A DNA stretch of 64,000 nt from Pholiota molesta. Lineage: Eukaryota; Basidiomycota; Agaricomycetes; Agaricales; Strophariaceae. Shown piece after piece: positions 55,769-64,000 of the stretch (positions are counted from its first letter, which is position 1; every line of letters begins with the position of its first letter). Under the pieces are notes generated by a model, which saw only the letters and a list, made by a program, of their open reading frames with translations, was not told the origin of the DNA and did not search any database. The stretch spans positions 1 to 64,000 of the forward strand of contig JACGCK010000148.1 in assembly GCA_014925825.1 (NCBI GenBank), in the 5' to 3' direction. A program made the position numbers and the translations under genes.

Positions 55769-56770
55769 TAAGGCAGGACACGAGTATACTCGCGAGTCTC
55801 GCGGATCCTTACTCGCGAGTATTGAAGTACTAAAATCTCATACTTGGATCCGTACAAGTAGTTTCCCACGGATGACTCGGATCCGCGAGTATTTACTCAC
55901 AAGTATTGGCAAGTATGCAAGTACTTGTTGCCTTACAAGTAGACATGAGTACTTACAGGTAAACTTGCAAGTACTTGCAAAGAATCATGTATTAAATAAA
56001 TTGTATAGACTTATAGAACTCTAAAAGTCCTTTCGAACGATGCCAAGATTGTATTTTTAGCATAAGAATTGACAAAGTTATTAATAATTTGATTTAAGTA
56101 AGTACTTTGGGCGTCTAAAAACGCTTTTACCTGCAGTTCAAACGTTAACCGCCCGTACATTTTGCAAACCTGCACATAAATAGAAGACATGTAGATCCAC
56201 AGGACACAGTTTAGACCTTAATATTTGAGCAACATTCGGCTGAGCTATAGTAGTATCTATGTTTTCTACTCTTTTTTACTACTTTAAAGACGCTTTTGCC
56301 TATGCCTCGTTTAATATAGCCATCGCCCTTTCGCAAATTGGCATACAGTTAGATATTTAAACTACCTTTTTAACAAGCATACGACCATAATATTTGGCTG
56401 AGAATTGATTGAGATATTACAAAATGCGCTCAACCACTGCATTGGCTAGTATTTTAGTTGTTTCTCACTCATTTCTCCACCGATTTTTGTCTTCTCTGAA
56501 TTATACTACCCAGATATTACCATGTCAAATACTTCTTAGAGTCACAATTATATAAAATTTAGCAATATAATTATTAGTGCCATAGAGAATTAAATATATC
56601 AATATCCACAAGTACTTGCACAAGTATTTGCTATCCCGGAAATCCATACTCGGATCCGGACATACCCGTGGGAACGAGTGATCCGGATCCGCGAGTCAGT
56701 ATACTTGCAAGTATTCCCACGAGTTGACTCACAGGTACCTGCGAGTAGACACTACTCGTGTCCAGCCTTA
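55769..56770. mobile_element. hAT-like non-autonomous element, 1,002 bp
   Basis: Inverted ends TAAGGC(A/T)GGACACGAGTA. The 8-bp target duplication GACGCGGG is at 55761-55768 and 56771-56778. Eight-base duplications are typical of hAT elements. The subterminal regions are packed with short motifs (ACTCGCGAGT, GGATCCGCGAGT, CAAGTACTTG) that could bind a transposase. No coding frame is present, so it needs an enzyme from elsewhere. Confidence 0.88.
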
Positions 56771-58180
56771 GACGCGGGCGGCGACATCACGAAACGCAAG
56801 GCGCGCCTCGTCGTCCGGGGCTTCAACCAGATCCCAGGGCTTGAGTTCGACGAGACGTACGCCTCCGTCGTGCGCATGGAGTCATTTCGAATGTGCGTGG
56901 CCATCGCCGCTTCCCTCGATTATTCGATCTGGGGGAGAGATATAGTCGCCGCATATCTCTATGCAAGTACGCGCTTCACCACCTACGTACGACCACCTCC
57001 CGGCGCTGTCAGACCGTCCTGGTTGGACCCAGCAAAGACCTACGTATGGGTGCTTGACAAGTCGCTATACGGCACGATGGACGCAGGACATAACTTCCAG
57101 CACGAAGTTGTCGGATCGTTCGAAAGTCTTGGATATTACCGCTCTCTCGCCGACCCTTGCATCCACTCACGGATTTCTGACAACGACAATACCCATACCA
57201 TCACGAGCACATATACAGACGACATATTCGGCCTCTCGTCCACCCCTGCCGGCGCGCGCGCCGCATCTCAGGAACTCGATACATGCTTCGATACCAAGGA
57301 CTTAGGGGAACCGACGTACATCCTTGGGATCAAGATCAAGCGCGACAAGGAAGCCGGCACCATCACCATCTCGCAGCGTTCCTTTTTCGAACGAATGCTG
57401 GAGGAGTTCGGAATGGCCGACTGCAATCCCAAATCGACTCCCCTCCCAGCCGGCATCGTGCTTAGTGAGAACGACTGCCCGACCACTGACGAAGATCGTC
57501 AATACATGTCGGACAAACCTTATCGCGAGGTACTGGGCAAGCTAAACTGGGGCGCCGGTGGCACCAGACCCGACATCGTCTATGGAACAGGTGTGCTCTC
57601 GCGTTTTCAATCCAACCCCGGTCCCGCGCACTGGAAAGCCATGCTCCATATGTTGGCCTACATCAAGGGCACACTCGACTTCTCCATCACGTACTACCGC
57701 GGCGCCTCCGTCAACCCAGTCACTTACGTGGACGCCAGCTACGCGGATGACTACGACACGCGTCGATCAACAGCTGGGTACGGCGTCTGGATGGCAGGCG
57801 GACTGGTATCTTGGAGCTCGAAGCGCCAACCCACCGTCGCCTTATCCACTACTGAGGCAGAGTATATGTCAATGACTCGTGCTGCGCAGCAGGTCACCTG
57901 GATGTACGCATTTCTCGACGAGGTCGGCTTACCACAGGAACACCCCTTTTCGATCTACGGTGACAATGCGCCGGCCATCGCTCTCACTAAGAACACGAAA
58001 GGTCATGCCCGTGCCAAACATATCAATGTCCGTTACCACTATATCCGCGAGGCCGTCACCCAAGGTCGCGTTCTCATCGAGCATGTCCCATCCGAGAAGA
58101 ATCTGGCCGATCTTTTCACTAAGCCACTCTCGCGCACCACTCATCAGCACCTATGCAAGGAAATCGGCCTCACTGCGTAA
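56771..58180 (+). pseudogene. gag-pol: Copia 2 gag-pol, second part
   Basis: It continues reverse transcriptase from AGGDITKRKARLVVRGFNQI through ETYASVVRMES, then TYTDDIFGLSS (catalytic Asp pair) and LGIKIKRDKEAG. RNase H follows with VTYVDASYADD, ALSTTEAEYMS, IYGDNAPAIALTKN and HINVRYHYIRE. It stops at 58180, 28 bp before the 3' LTR. No further lesion is seen, consistent with a recent insertion. Confidence 0.92.
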
Positions 58181-58198
58181 ATCGACGACCAATGTCGT

Positions 58199-58207
58199 CT
58201 AGGGGAG
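58199..58207 (+). other. Copia 2 polypurine tract
   Basis: The purine run AGGGGAG abuts the 3' LTR, as in Copia 1. Confidence 0.75.
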
Positions 58208-58619
58208 TGTTGAATGTCGACTCCATGGACTCTCTTTCCCTACGTTCTCCTATTTCATCTTACTTACTCCTTTTGTTCATAACTCTTCCTATTCCGGATA
58301 CACGTTCGCTGCCTGGCTATTTCATAAATCCTTTATTTCATATCACCCATTTCATGCTTACTTACAGGAACAAGCACGTTCGTGCTCGTCCCGTTACCTT
58401 CCGTAATACTTATACTATGGACTTCTGCAGCGCATACCTCATCTGTCATTCACCTTGTGTCTGACGTCGAGGTATGCCTGCTATTTTACCAGTTACCATC
58501 TTATATCTTACTGACTACCTTATCATTAGTTTCTGCTTCGCATTTCAGGTAGTCTAGATTATTCCAATACATCTGTCATTCACCTTGTGTCTGACGTCGA
58601 GTTTCTGCTTCGCATTTCA
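58208..58619 (+). repeat. Copia 2 3' LTR
   Basis: Same length and sequence as 52215-52626 by visual comparison. Confidence 0.95.
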
Positions 58620-59860
58620 CTTTAGTCGACATGCACGCCTTGTTGCTTGTTCCACCACCTACTAACAACAAATTGCCACGAATCTACCATGCCTCAATTC
58701 GCGACTTTTTGAAGGACCGATCACGCTCGCTTGTCTACTACATTGACGAAGGTCAGGGATATGCCTACCTCAGTCAACGCTGGCTGAAGATTATCGGAAA
58801 TCGTGCCCAATCCCGGATCAGAACCTTCGTCGCATTAAAGGCATTCATTTATAATTGTGGCAAGACACATTCATCTGCCAATGACGCATTAGTGGATGAC
58901 CTGGCGCGTTTCGATTTGAGCGCAATTTTCGAAGGATTTTCAAACTTCGAGGTGGATCTGTATTTTCCGAATTGGGGCGGTTTTATGGGATGTATAAAGC
59001 AAATGGTGAGTAGCAACAAATTGAATTAATTCACGGACCAACGCCATATTTTTTGTGCAGGGAGGCAGTCGAGATGATGTTTTTCCCCGTTTGCAGAGTG
59101 ATTTTTATTCATTCTTCCTCAATCGTATTGGTCGATATCCACAATCTCTCCAACCATATATCCCAATTCTTTTGATGGGACACCCACAAGGCCTGGATAT
59201 CTTCGATATTTTGCTTCATGGTGCAAGTCGATCAGCGGAAGAATTCAAAGAATTGAATGATCTCGACAAAAGCTTACTGGATATATCCTCGTTTGATCAC
59301 GCCGAATGGCTTCCTATCAAGGCATTGCTGGAAGATACGGCAAAAGCTGGAAAATTCTCCGTAAATGGTGGACACTATGCAGCTCTGGCGAAGGCAATAG
59401 TTAAAGTCATCTGTGCAAAGTAAGCAGCGATATTTTTAAGATATGACATTATTGAGTGTTTACCACATCTGCCTTGTAGACCAGGCGAAAGGAACTATCA
59501 AATCAAGTTTGAGAAGCTTGATGACCTCGGTGTCCGCTATATATTAGATGGCTCCGATCCGACCATGCGAATAGCACTCAAGGATCCGGAGCTCAACTGG
59601 TTCAGAGAAATCCTTGAGAAATCATGGATAGATCTGGATCTTGTTAAACTCCTGCACGAGCACACCGTTCAATTCGAAAATAGTGTTTCCTTGACCTCAG
59701 GACACAAGAGGATCGCTGAAATGAGTAGAAGATATATTGAGGTAAGTGATCTTAGTTTGTAAACTTTCAACAATTTTTAATGGATTTATGACCGTAGCAA
59801 TGCGAACCCTTTTCACGAACGAGTACAGTCTGTGAGATAAAAATAGAGAAAATAGCATAG
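58620..59860 (+). pseudogene. NACHT/NLR-type protein, 3' part after the Copia 2 insertion
   Basis: It continues from the fragment at 52061. Its text, PRIYHASIRDFLKDRSRSLV and then YYIDEGQGYAYLSQRWLKII, is the hallmark that follows the ATPase in mushroom NLR-like proteins (normally HASFRDFLxD, then a Gln/Ala helical stretch). Introns 59006-59060, 59420-59479 and 59742-59797 are GT-AG and in phase. The product ends at a stop near 59860 (QCEPFSRTSTVCEIKIEK). There are no WD40 or ankyrin repeats, so the C-terminus is short and unusual. This part has no internal lesion; only the Copia insertion and the missing 5' end disable it. Confidence 0.65.
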
Positions 59861-60107
59861 ACCATGTCCTCGATAAGTAGGTCGATTGCCTTGAAGGCAA
59901 TTCATTGCAAATTTGCGATGGTGGAGTCGATAAGAGAGAGAGAGATGCCTTAATTATTCTGTATTACCTCCCACAGCACACGTTTCAAGGGTGGGTCCTG
60001 AACGCACCTTCAAGCGGAGTTCAATTCTTTTCTTCAACACCAACGTTCAACGTTCATCGTCCATCACCCAAGTCCTTTCTGTACGAATTAAATACGAATC
60101 GTCAAAC

Positions 60108-60428
60108 ATGCCTCTTTATCTCAAAGGATACAGGCTAGATGACGACAAGATCGCCAAATTATTTCACTGCGAAGACCCTACGGATTATAAACCCGCCATC
60201 ATCAGATGCATCGAGCGCGACGCGTACAGGTACATCGCGAACGGCTTCGAGCCCAACGGGGACCTCAACCTCATCATTGTGATGCAGGGCGGCAACGACG
60301 CGGTGGCGCTGACCCAGACGCCGATGCCGGATTCGGAGGACGCGACGCTGCTGGACATCGCGCGCAAGGTGTGTACGGCCGGTGTCTGGCCGTGCTACGA
60401 TGGTGTGTCTCGCAAGATTTTGCGATGA
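60108..60428 (+). CDS. Small unknown protein, possibly with a 3' intron
   Basis: The ATG at 60108 opens a frame of 106 codons (MPLYLKGYRLDDDKIAKLFH onward). It has Glu/Asp-rich and beta-like segments (DLNLIIVMQGGNDAVALTQT) and no membrane segment. A plausible donor (AAG|GTGTGT) at 60370 with an acceptor at 60448 would replace the last 18 codons by a very short end (VDG). GC content rises sharply at third codon positions from 60,200, which is typical for coding sequence here. The family is not recognised. Confidence 0.5.
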   Translation: MPLYLKGYRLDDDKIAKLFHCEDPTDYKPAIIRCIERDAYRYIANGFEPNGDLNLIIVMQGGNDAVALTQTPMPDSEDATLLDIARKVCTAGVWPCYDGVSRKILR

Positions 60429-61530
60429 ACGTGCACTTCTCATATTAGGTGGATGGATAGATGTCGATAATCCCACCACATTTTGGGCAGAGTGGTTGAA
60501 GCATGGTCGGTGCCGTCTGGGCGAAATAAAGGAGGAATCAAAGGGACAGTAGCTTCCTGCGACCTGGGGTGTATGTACATTCAACAGTCGCCGAAAAGCA
60601 GACAACGGAAGAAAGTATCAAATACTCAGAAACGGACGCATGCCATTATGTCAGTAGAATTTGTGGTGGTATAGACCAGTTATCCAGATGGGAAATGTAC
60701 TAAAAATATGAAGAGTCGTCATCATCTTGGTGCAGTTCATTGAAAGCAGTAGCTCGACACTCTATGTATGCTCTCTGATCAAGATTCATCATTTGTATCC
60801 CTTCCTCTGGCCCATTACAGGGTGACCTGTGTGCTATGACACGACAAATTGATGACAGTAGGAAGCTTCCCGCTAGTAAGCCAATGAGCCAACCGTGCGT
60901 CTGGGATCGGGAGGGTTCGATTCGCGTTGGATGATACCCAGATATGCTGTTACTCCCGCTGATCTGCACCCCACATCGACGACACGAATACTAGTATACG
61001 CAGACAACACGAACGAAGTGGTGCGGTGACGCAGAGATACGAGAATCAGTGCGAAGGGTGTGCGCTCGCCATCGCCAAAGATGCAACGGCTACCGCATAC
61101 GATCGGGAGAAGACCTCAAGCAACCAGCCGAGGCAGGTGGTGAAGGGCCCTTCTGATAGGTCGAAGCGGTCCACATTTCCGGCGAAGTAGGAGTGAGCAA
61201 TGGGGGTGGTACTAGGGTGTCCGATCCTACTCCTACATGTCCAGCGAACGCGAGTAGGGTAGGGTACCATGTAAAATGGTATCGTCCAGCCAGCACAAGC
61301 ACCCCGCGGTGCCGACCACATCGTCAGCAGGCCCCCAGGCGGCGCTGTGGGGCAGCGCAGGCGCACAAGCATGCCTGCGGTCCGTTCAGCGATACTCATC
61401 ATCGTCCCTTATCGGTCAGGTCAAACACTACCCGCAGGAACTCCAAACAACCAACGATTAGATGCTGGACTTGAAAGGAATCGACGAATGCGACGCCCTT
61501 CATCACGAAAAACGATATTATCTCTGGAGA
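60429..61530. other. No firmly supported gene
   Basis: Minus-strand frames at 60700-60967 (one hydrophobic helix, HGWLIGLLAGSFLLSSICRV) and 61046-61402 look somewhat protein-like, but neither joins by a clear intron and the first has no ATG. They may be pieces of one membrane-protein gene. Confidence 0.35.
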
Positions 61531-61532
61531 AA

Positions 61533-61750
61533 TGTAGGTATCTCTAAAAGACACCTAGAGACACCAAGAGCACTGAAAGCCCTCAGAGACAAAAAGATCT
61601 CTAGAGTTACGTTACCATTGATGTGATTTACCCAGGTGTCTCTGGATGTCTTTGGGAGTCCTTAGGGAGTTGTTGGGGAGTCTTTGAAAACTCTTTGGAA
61701 GTATCCTTGGTTTCTTTCAGATAAGGTCTTTCTATCCTTGTCTTTGATGC
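61533..61750. repeat. Region of short inverted and direct repeats
   Basis: AGACACCTAGAGACACC near 61,550 is mirrored by GGTGTCTCTGGATGTCT near 61,635, and TCTTTGG/CTTTGGGAG words recur to 61,700. It may be the end of a small inverted-repeat element. Confidence 0.4.
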
Positions 61751-61951
61751 TTTGCTTAGACAACAATTGAATGTAATAGTAAAATAGATTGTATTACTCT
61801 ATATAAGCTATAATACTTATGTTATGACTTAATCTATGCACTATGTAATCTACACTAACTATCCACCATCATGTGCACATCCACCGCCCTCACACGTCCG
61901 CCACCCTCGCACGTACGCCGCCCTTGCACTCCGCCGCCCTCGTGCTCCGCC

Positions 61952-62070
61952 GCCCTCGCGCGTCCGCCACCATCGTGCTCCACTGCCCTCGCGCATCCGC
62001 CACACTCGTGCTCCACTGCCCTCGCGCGTCCGCCACACTCGTGCTCCACTGCCCTCGCGCGTCCACTGCC
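61952..62070. repeat. 33-bp tandem repeat
   Basis: Units 61952-61984, 61985-62017 and 62018-62050 are nearly identical (GCCCTCGCGCGTCCGCCA ... TGCTCCACT), with a partial fourth. It lies in a longer CCGCC/CTCGCG-rich tract from 61,870 to 62,240. The 33-bp length keeps frames open on both strands, producing long but meaningless open frames. Confidence 0.85.
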
Positions 62071-62354
62071 CTTGCGCATCCACCGCCCTTGCGCATCCGC
62101 CACCCTCGCGCGTGCGCGCGCCCGTTGTGTATCTCCCCGTTGTCCGCCGCCTCCACCGCCATTGTGCACATCCACCGCCCTCGCGTGTCTGCCGTCCTCA
62201 TGCTCCGCCACCCTCATGCTCCGCCGTCATCGCGTGCCTCCGCCGTTGTCATCGCCCGTCCATCGGGTGCCGCAGTTGTCACCATTTTCGTGAGCCTCCC
62301 TTGCCTGCATGCGCCGCAAGTTGTCGCGAGCCCCTGTTGTCTGCCACCCTGTCG

Positions 62355-62725
62355 ATTGCCGGCCCACATCCCTCGTTGGAGGGGAGGGGTGCGCGGCGAG
62401 AGGGAGGGGGAGGAGAGCGGCGGTGTGGGCGGCGACGTCACGCATTGCCGGCCCACGTCCCTCATTGGAGGGGAGGGGCACGCGGCGAGAGGGACAGCGG
62501 CGGTGTGGGCGGTGATGTGGCGTACACTACCGACATTGCATTGCTGGCCCACATCCCTCGTTGAGGGAAGGGGCACGCAGCGAGAGGGAGGGGAGGAGAG
62601 CGGCAGTGTGGGCGGCGGCGTGGAGAATTGCCGGCCCACATCCCTCGTTGGAGGGGAGGGGCACGTGGCAAGAGGGAGGCAGCGGCGGCGAGAGGAGAGC
62701 GGGGGGTGGCGAATTGGCGATGTGC
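62355..62725. repeat. Tandem repeat of about 89-97 bp, four units
   Basis: Units start at 62355, 62444, 62540 and 62637 with ATTGCCGGCCCACATCCCTC. Each then has a GTTGGAGGGGAGGGGCACG-like stretch, a GCGAGAGGGAGG run and, in the first three, GTGTGGGCGG. The array is GC-rich and has no gene. Confidence 0.85.
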
Positions 62726-63116
62726 ACGGTGGCCTGTCGGTGGTGACGTGGCGCGTGCCCCAGTGCTGACTCCACCTGCAATGCATGGTCAGTGACTAAA
62801 GGATGAGGAGGCGAACTTACCTCGCGCCTCTCCTGACGTGGACATCCTCCACGTCGACGTCCCCCACGTCATCATCACCAAGGCCCGTCGCCGTCCACGC
62901 CGTCGTCGTTCGCGTTGTCGTTCACGTCGTTACGGGCGTTGTCGTTGGCGGTGGCGCCCGTGCTGTCATCCTGGAAATGAGTTGGCGGCGGGGGGGCGAG
63001 TTGGGGCTGGTGGTGGTAGTGGTAGAAGCGAAGAGAGGAAAGGACTTGGAAATTATTCTAAGTCCCGCGTGCTACGGAACTACTAACATAAGGTATATAC
63101 TTTTATTTCAAATAAC

Positions 63117-63196
63117 CGACCTATGGCTTAGTTGGTAACGCGCCTTGTGCCTGGTACATTGCACGTGATGTCGTGTGTTCGAATCTCATTCGGTGC
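63117..63196 (+). tRNA. tRNA-like sequence with pol III A and B boxes (possibly SINE-derived)
   Basis: TGGCTTAGTTGG (63124-63135) is a perfect A box and GTTCGAATCTC (63177-63187) a good B box, with spacing and a downstream T run (TTTTT near 63,201) as in a pol III gene. The acceptor ends (CGACCTA and TCGGTGC) pair at only four of seven positions. The anticodon arm does not form a standard 5-bp stem with a 7-base loop; a GTGC/GCAC stem with a 10-base loop is seen. I favour a tRNA-derived SINE head or a decayed tRNA gene. No anticodon is assigned. Confidence 0.35.
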
Positions 63197-63199
63197 ACT

Positions 63200-64000
63200 A
63201 TTTTTCCAAGGTCGCATCAGGGGCGTGGGAATTGCCTGGCAAGCTGAAAGTACTTTCGGTGTAATTTCTGCGCTTTCTACACTTTCTAAGCTTTGGGAAA
63301 TGTTCATACGTCTGAAAGTATGGGCTAAAGGGATTACTGATCTCTAAGCAACTAAGTACAGACCTCAGAACTAAATTGTATAGAAAGTAAAACTAAAGGC
63401 ACTCTGAGAGCATGCTAGGCTGCTTTGGAGTGCTTTGGCACGCTCTGGCATCTCTGGCATATACCTGGCTTACCTGGCTGGCTCTAGCACAAAGGCGTTT
63501 TTCGTGATGTTGTCCTTGAGACTGAGGGGTCTCACTACAGCGGGCGATCGTAGGCCATGAGTCGAAAACAGCCTCGCGATCGCAGCAAAGGACACCCTCC
63601 GCGACGGCTGTCCTGCATTTCTGAAGCAGGAAATGGCTCCAAGGAGGGAGAGGAGAACGAAATAAGAATGCAGGTCCGTGTTATCGATCTTAAGAGATTC
63701 CCCGATACAAGAAATAGGATAAACCAAAATAAAAAATGAAAATAACACCGTTGCGCAAGCGCTGCTCTCGGAATCGCCAAGCATATATGCAAGGTCTGGA
63801 ATCAGGAGAGTCTTGGAGCCACAAGCGAAGGCGCGTGCGAGCAGCGGCGCGACGCACACCCGACGCAGGGTGCAAGAAGGGCGGCATACTGACGTGTCGA
63901 CATGGAATAGCATCTGTGCACGGCACGCGGTCGACGCTCCTTGCACTTTTCAAATAGAGGACATCACCTTGAGACCTATATCGCAGAATATCTGGTACAA
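63200..64000. other. Right edge, no firmly supported gene
   Basis: A run of CTGGC words occurs near 63,430-63,480. A minus-strand frame at 63470-63946 (158 codons) has a hydrophobic segment but no recognised domain, and an overlapping plus-strand frame at 63557-63739 is highly charged. Neither is convincing. Confidence 0.4.

Larger units (their letters stand above)
52215..58619 (+). mobile_element. Ty1/Copia LTR retrotransposon 2, young
   Basis: LTRs 52215-52626 and 58208-58619 are each 412 bp and identical as far as I can compare by eye. Target duplication CTTTA is at 52210-52214 and 58620-58624. The internal part is in the plus orientation. It inserted into the NACHT/NLR-type gene and was later hit by the hAT-like element at 55769-56770. 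Confidence 0.95.

Noticed and set aside
61836..62769. Open frames of up to 298 codons on both strands
   Set aside because: They run through tandem repeats whose lengths keep frames open; the translations are Arg/Pro/His/Ser repeats without meaning.
1..64000. CRISPR arrays, bacterial operons, ribosome-binding sites, rRNA genes
   Set aside because: None is expected in a fungal nuclear segment and none was seen; the repeat arrays have no CRISPR-like regular spacers.

Overview
The window is a chromosomal segment of a filamentous basidiomycete, most likely an Agaricomycete. The evidence is the short GT-AG introns (about 47-80 bp) with CTRAY-type branch points, F-box proteins of the mushroom type, single-pass membrane proteins with a Ser/Thr stalk, a fungal NACHT/NLR-type gene, and the dense mixture of mobile elements. 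No species can be named from sequence alone. Coding-strand calls rest on spliced reading frames that I joined by hand; only the junctions given as coordinates were phase-checked.

Left part (1-24,600), relatively gene-like: a truncated unknown gene at the edge; an F-box pseudogene (2.8-3.5 kb, minus); a very long Ser/Pro-rich multi-exon gene (5.7-10.2 kb, minus); a diverged tandem repeat block (11.3-12.7 kb); an unknown multi-exon gene (14.5-15.3 kb, minus) carrying a small in-frame insertion; a clean three-exon single-pass membrane protein gene (15.85-16.93 kb, plus) followed by a direct duplication of its 3' flank; copies of a dispersed decayed repeat family (18.5-20.1 kb); a broken short-chain dehydrogenase gene (20.5 kb); and two F-box paralogues, one apparently whole and one broken (21.8-24.6 kb).

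Middle part (24,900-35,300): a segment of about 2.8 kb carrying a membrane-protein gene has been duplicated in tandem. The second copy is split by an intact-looking Mutator-like transposon (29,206-33,232) with 84/85-bp terminal inverted repeats, 11-bp target duplication, DDE residues and a SWIM zinc finger. The first copy preserves the empty target site.

Right part (35,666-50,780): a 15-kb element with about 390-bp inverted terminal repeats holds two convergent genes, a RecQ-like SF2 helicase and a DUF6589-type protein that is probably the transposase. This layout resembles helicase-encoding Academ-type DNA transposons. Its left terminal repeat is split by a 4.1-kb near-perfect palindrome (35,931-40,045), and its helicase gene is split by a Ty1/Copia element (40,813-46,114, TSD CAACG). 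Both element genes also carry frameshifts, so this copy looks dead.

Far right (50,781-64,000): a Ty3/Gypsy gag remnant; a NACHT/NLR-type gene fragment split by a second Copia element (52,215-58,619) with two apparently identical 412-bp LTRs and TSD CTTTA, itself split in its reverse transcriptase by a 1-kb hAT-like non-autonomous element with 8-bp TSD; then GC-rich minisatellites and a tRNA-like pol III motif pair. Both Copia elements share a primer-binding site that matches the anticodon arm of initiator tRNA-Met (half-tRNA priming). The segment is thus an accessory, transposon-laden region in which the order of insertion can be read directly.
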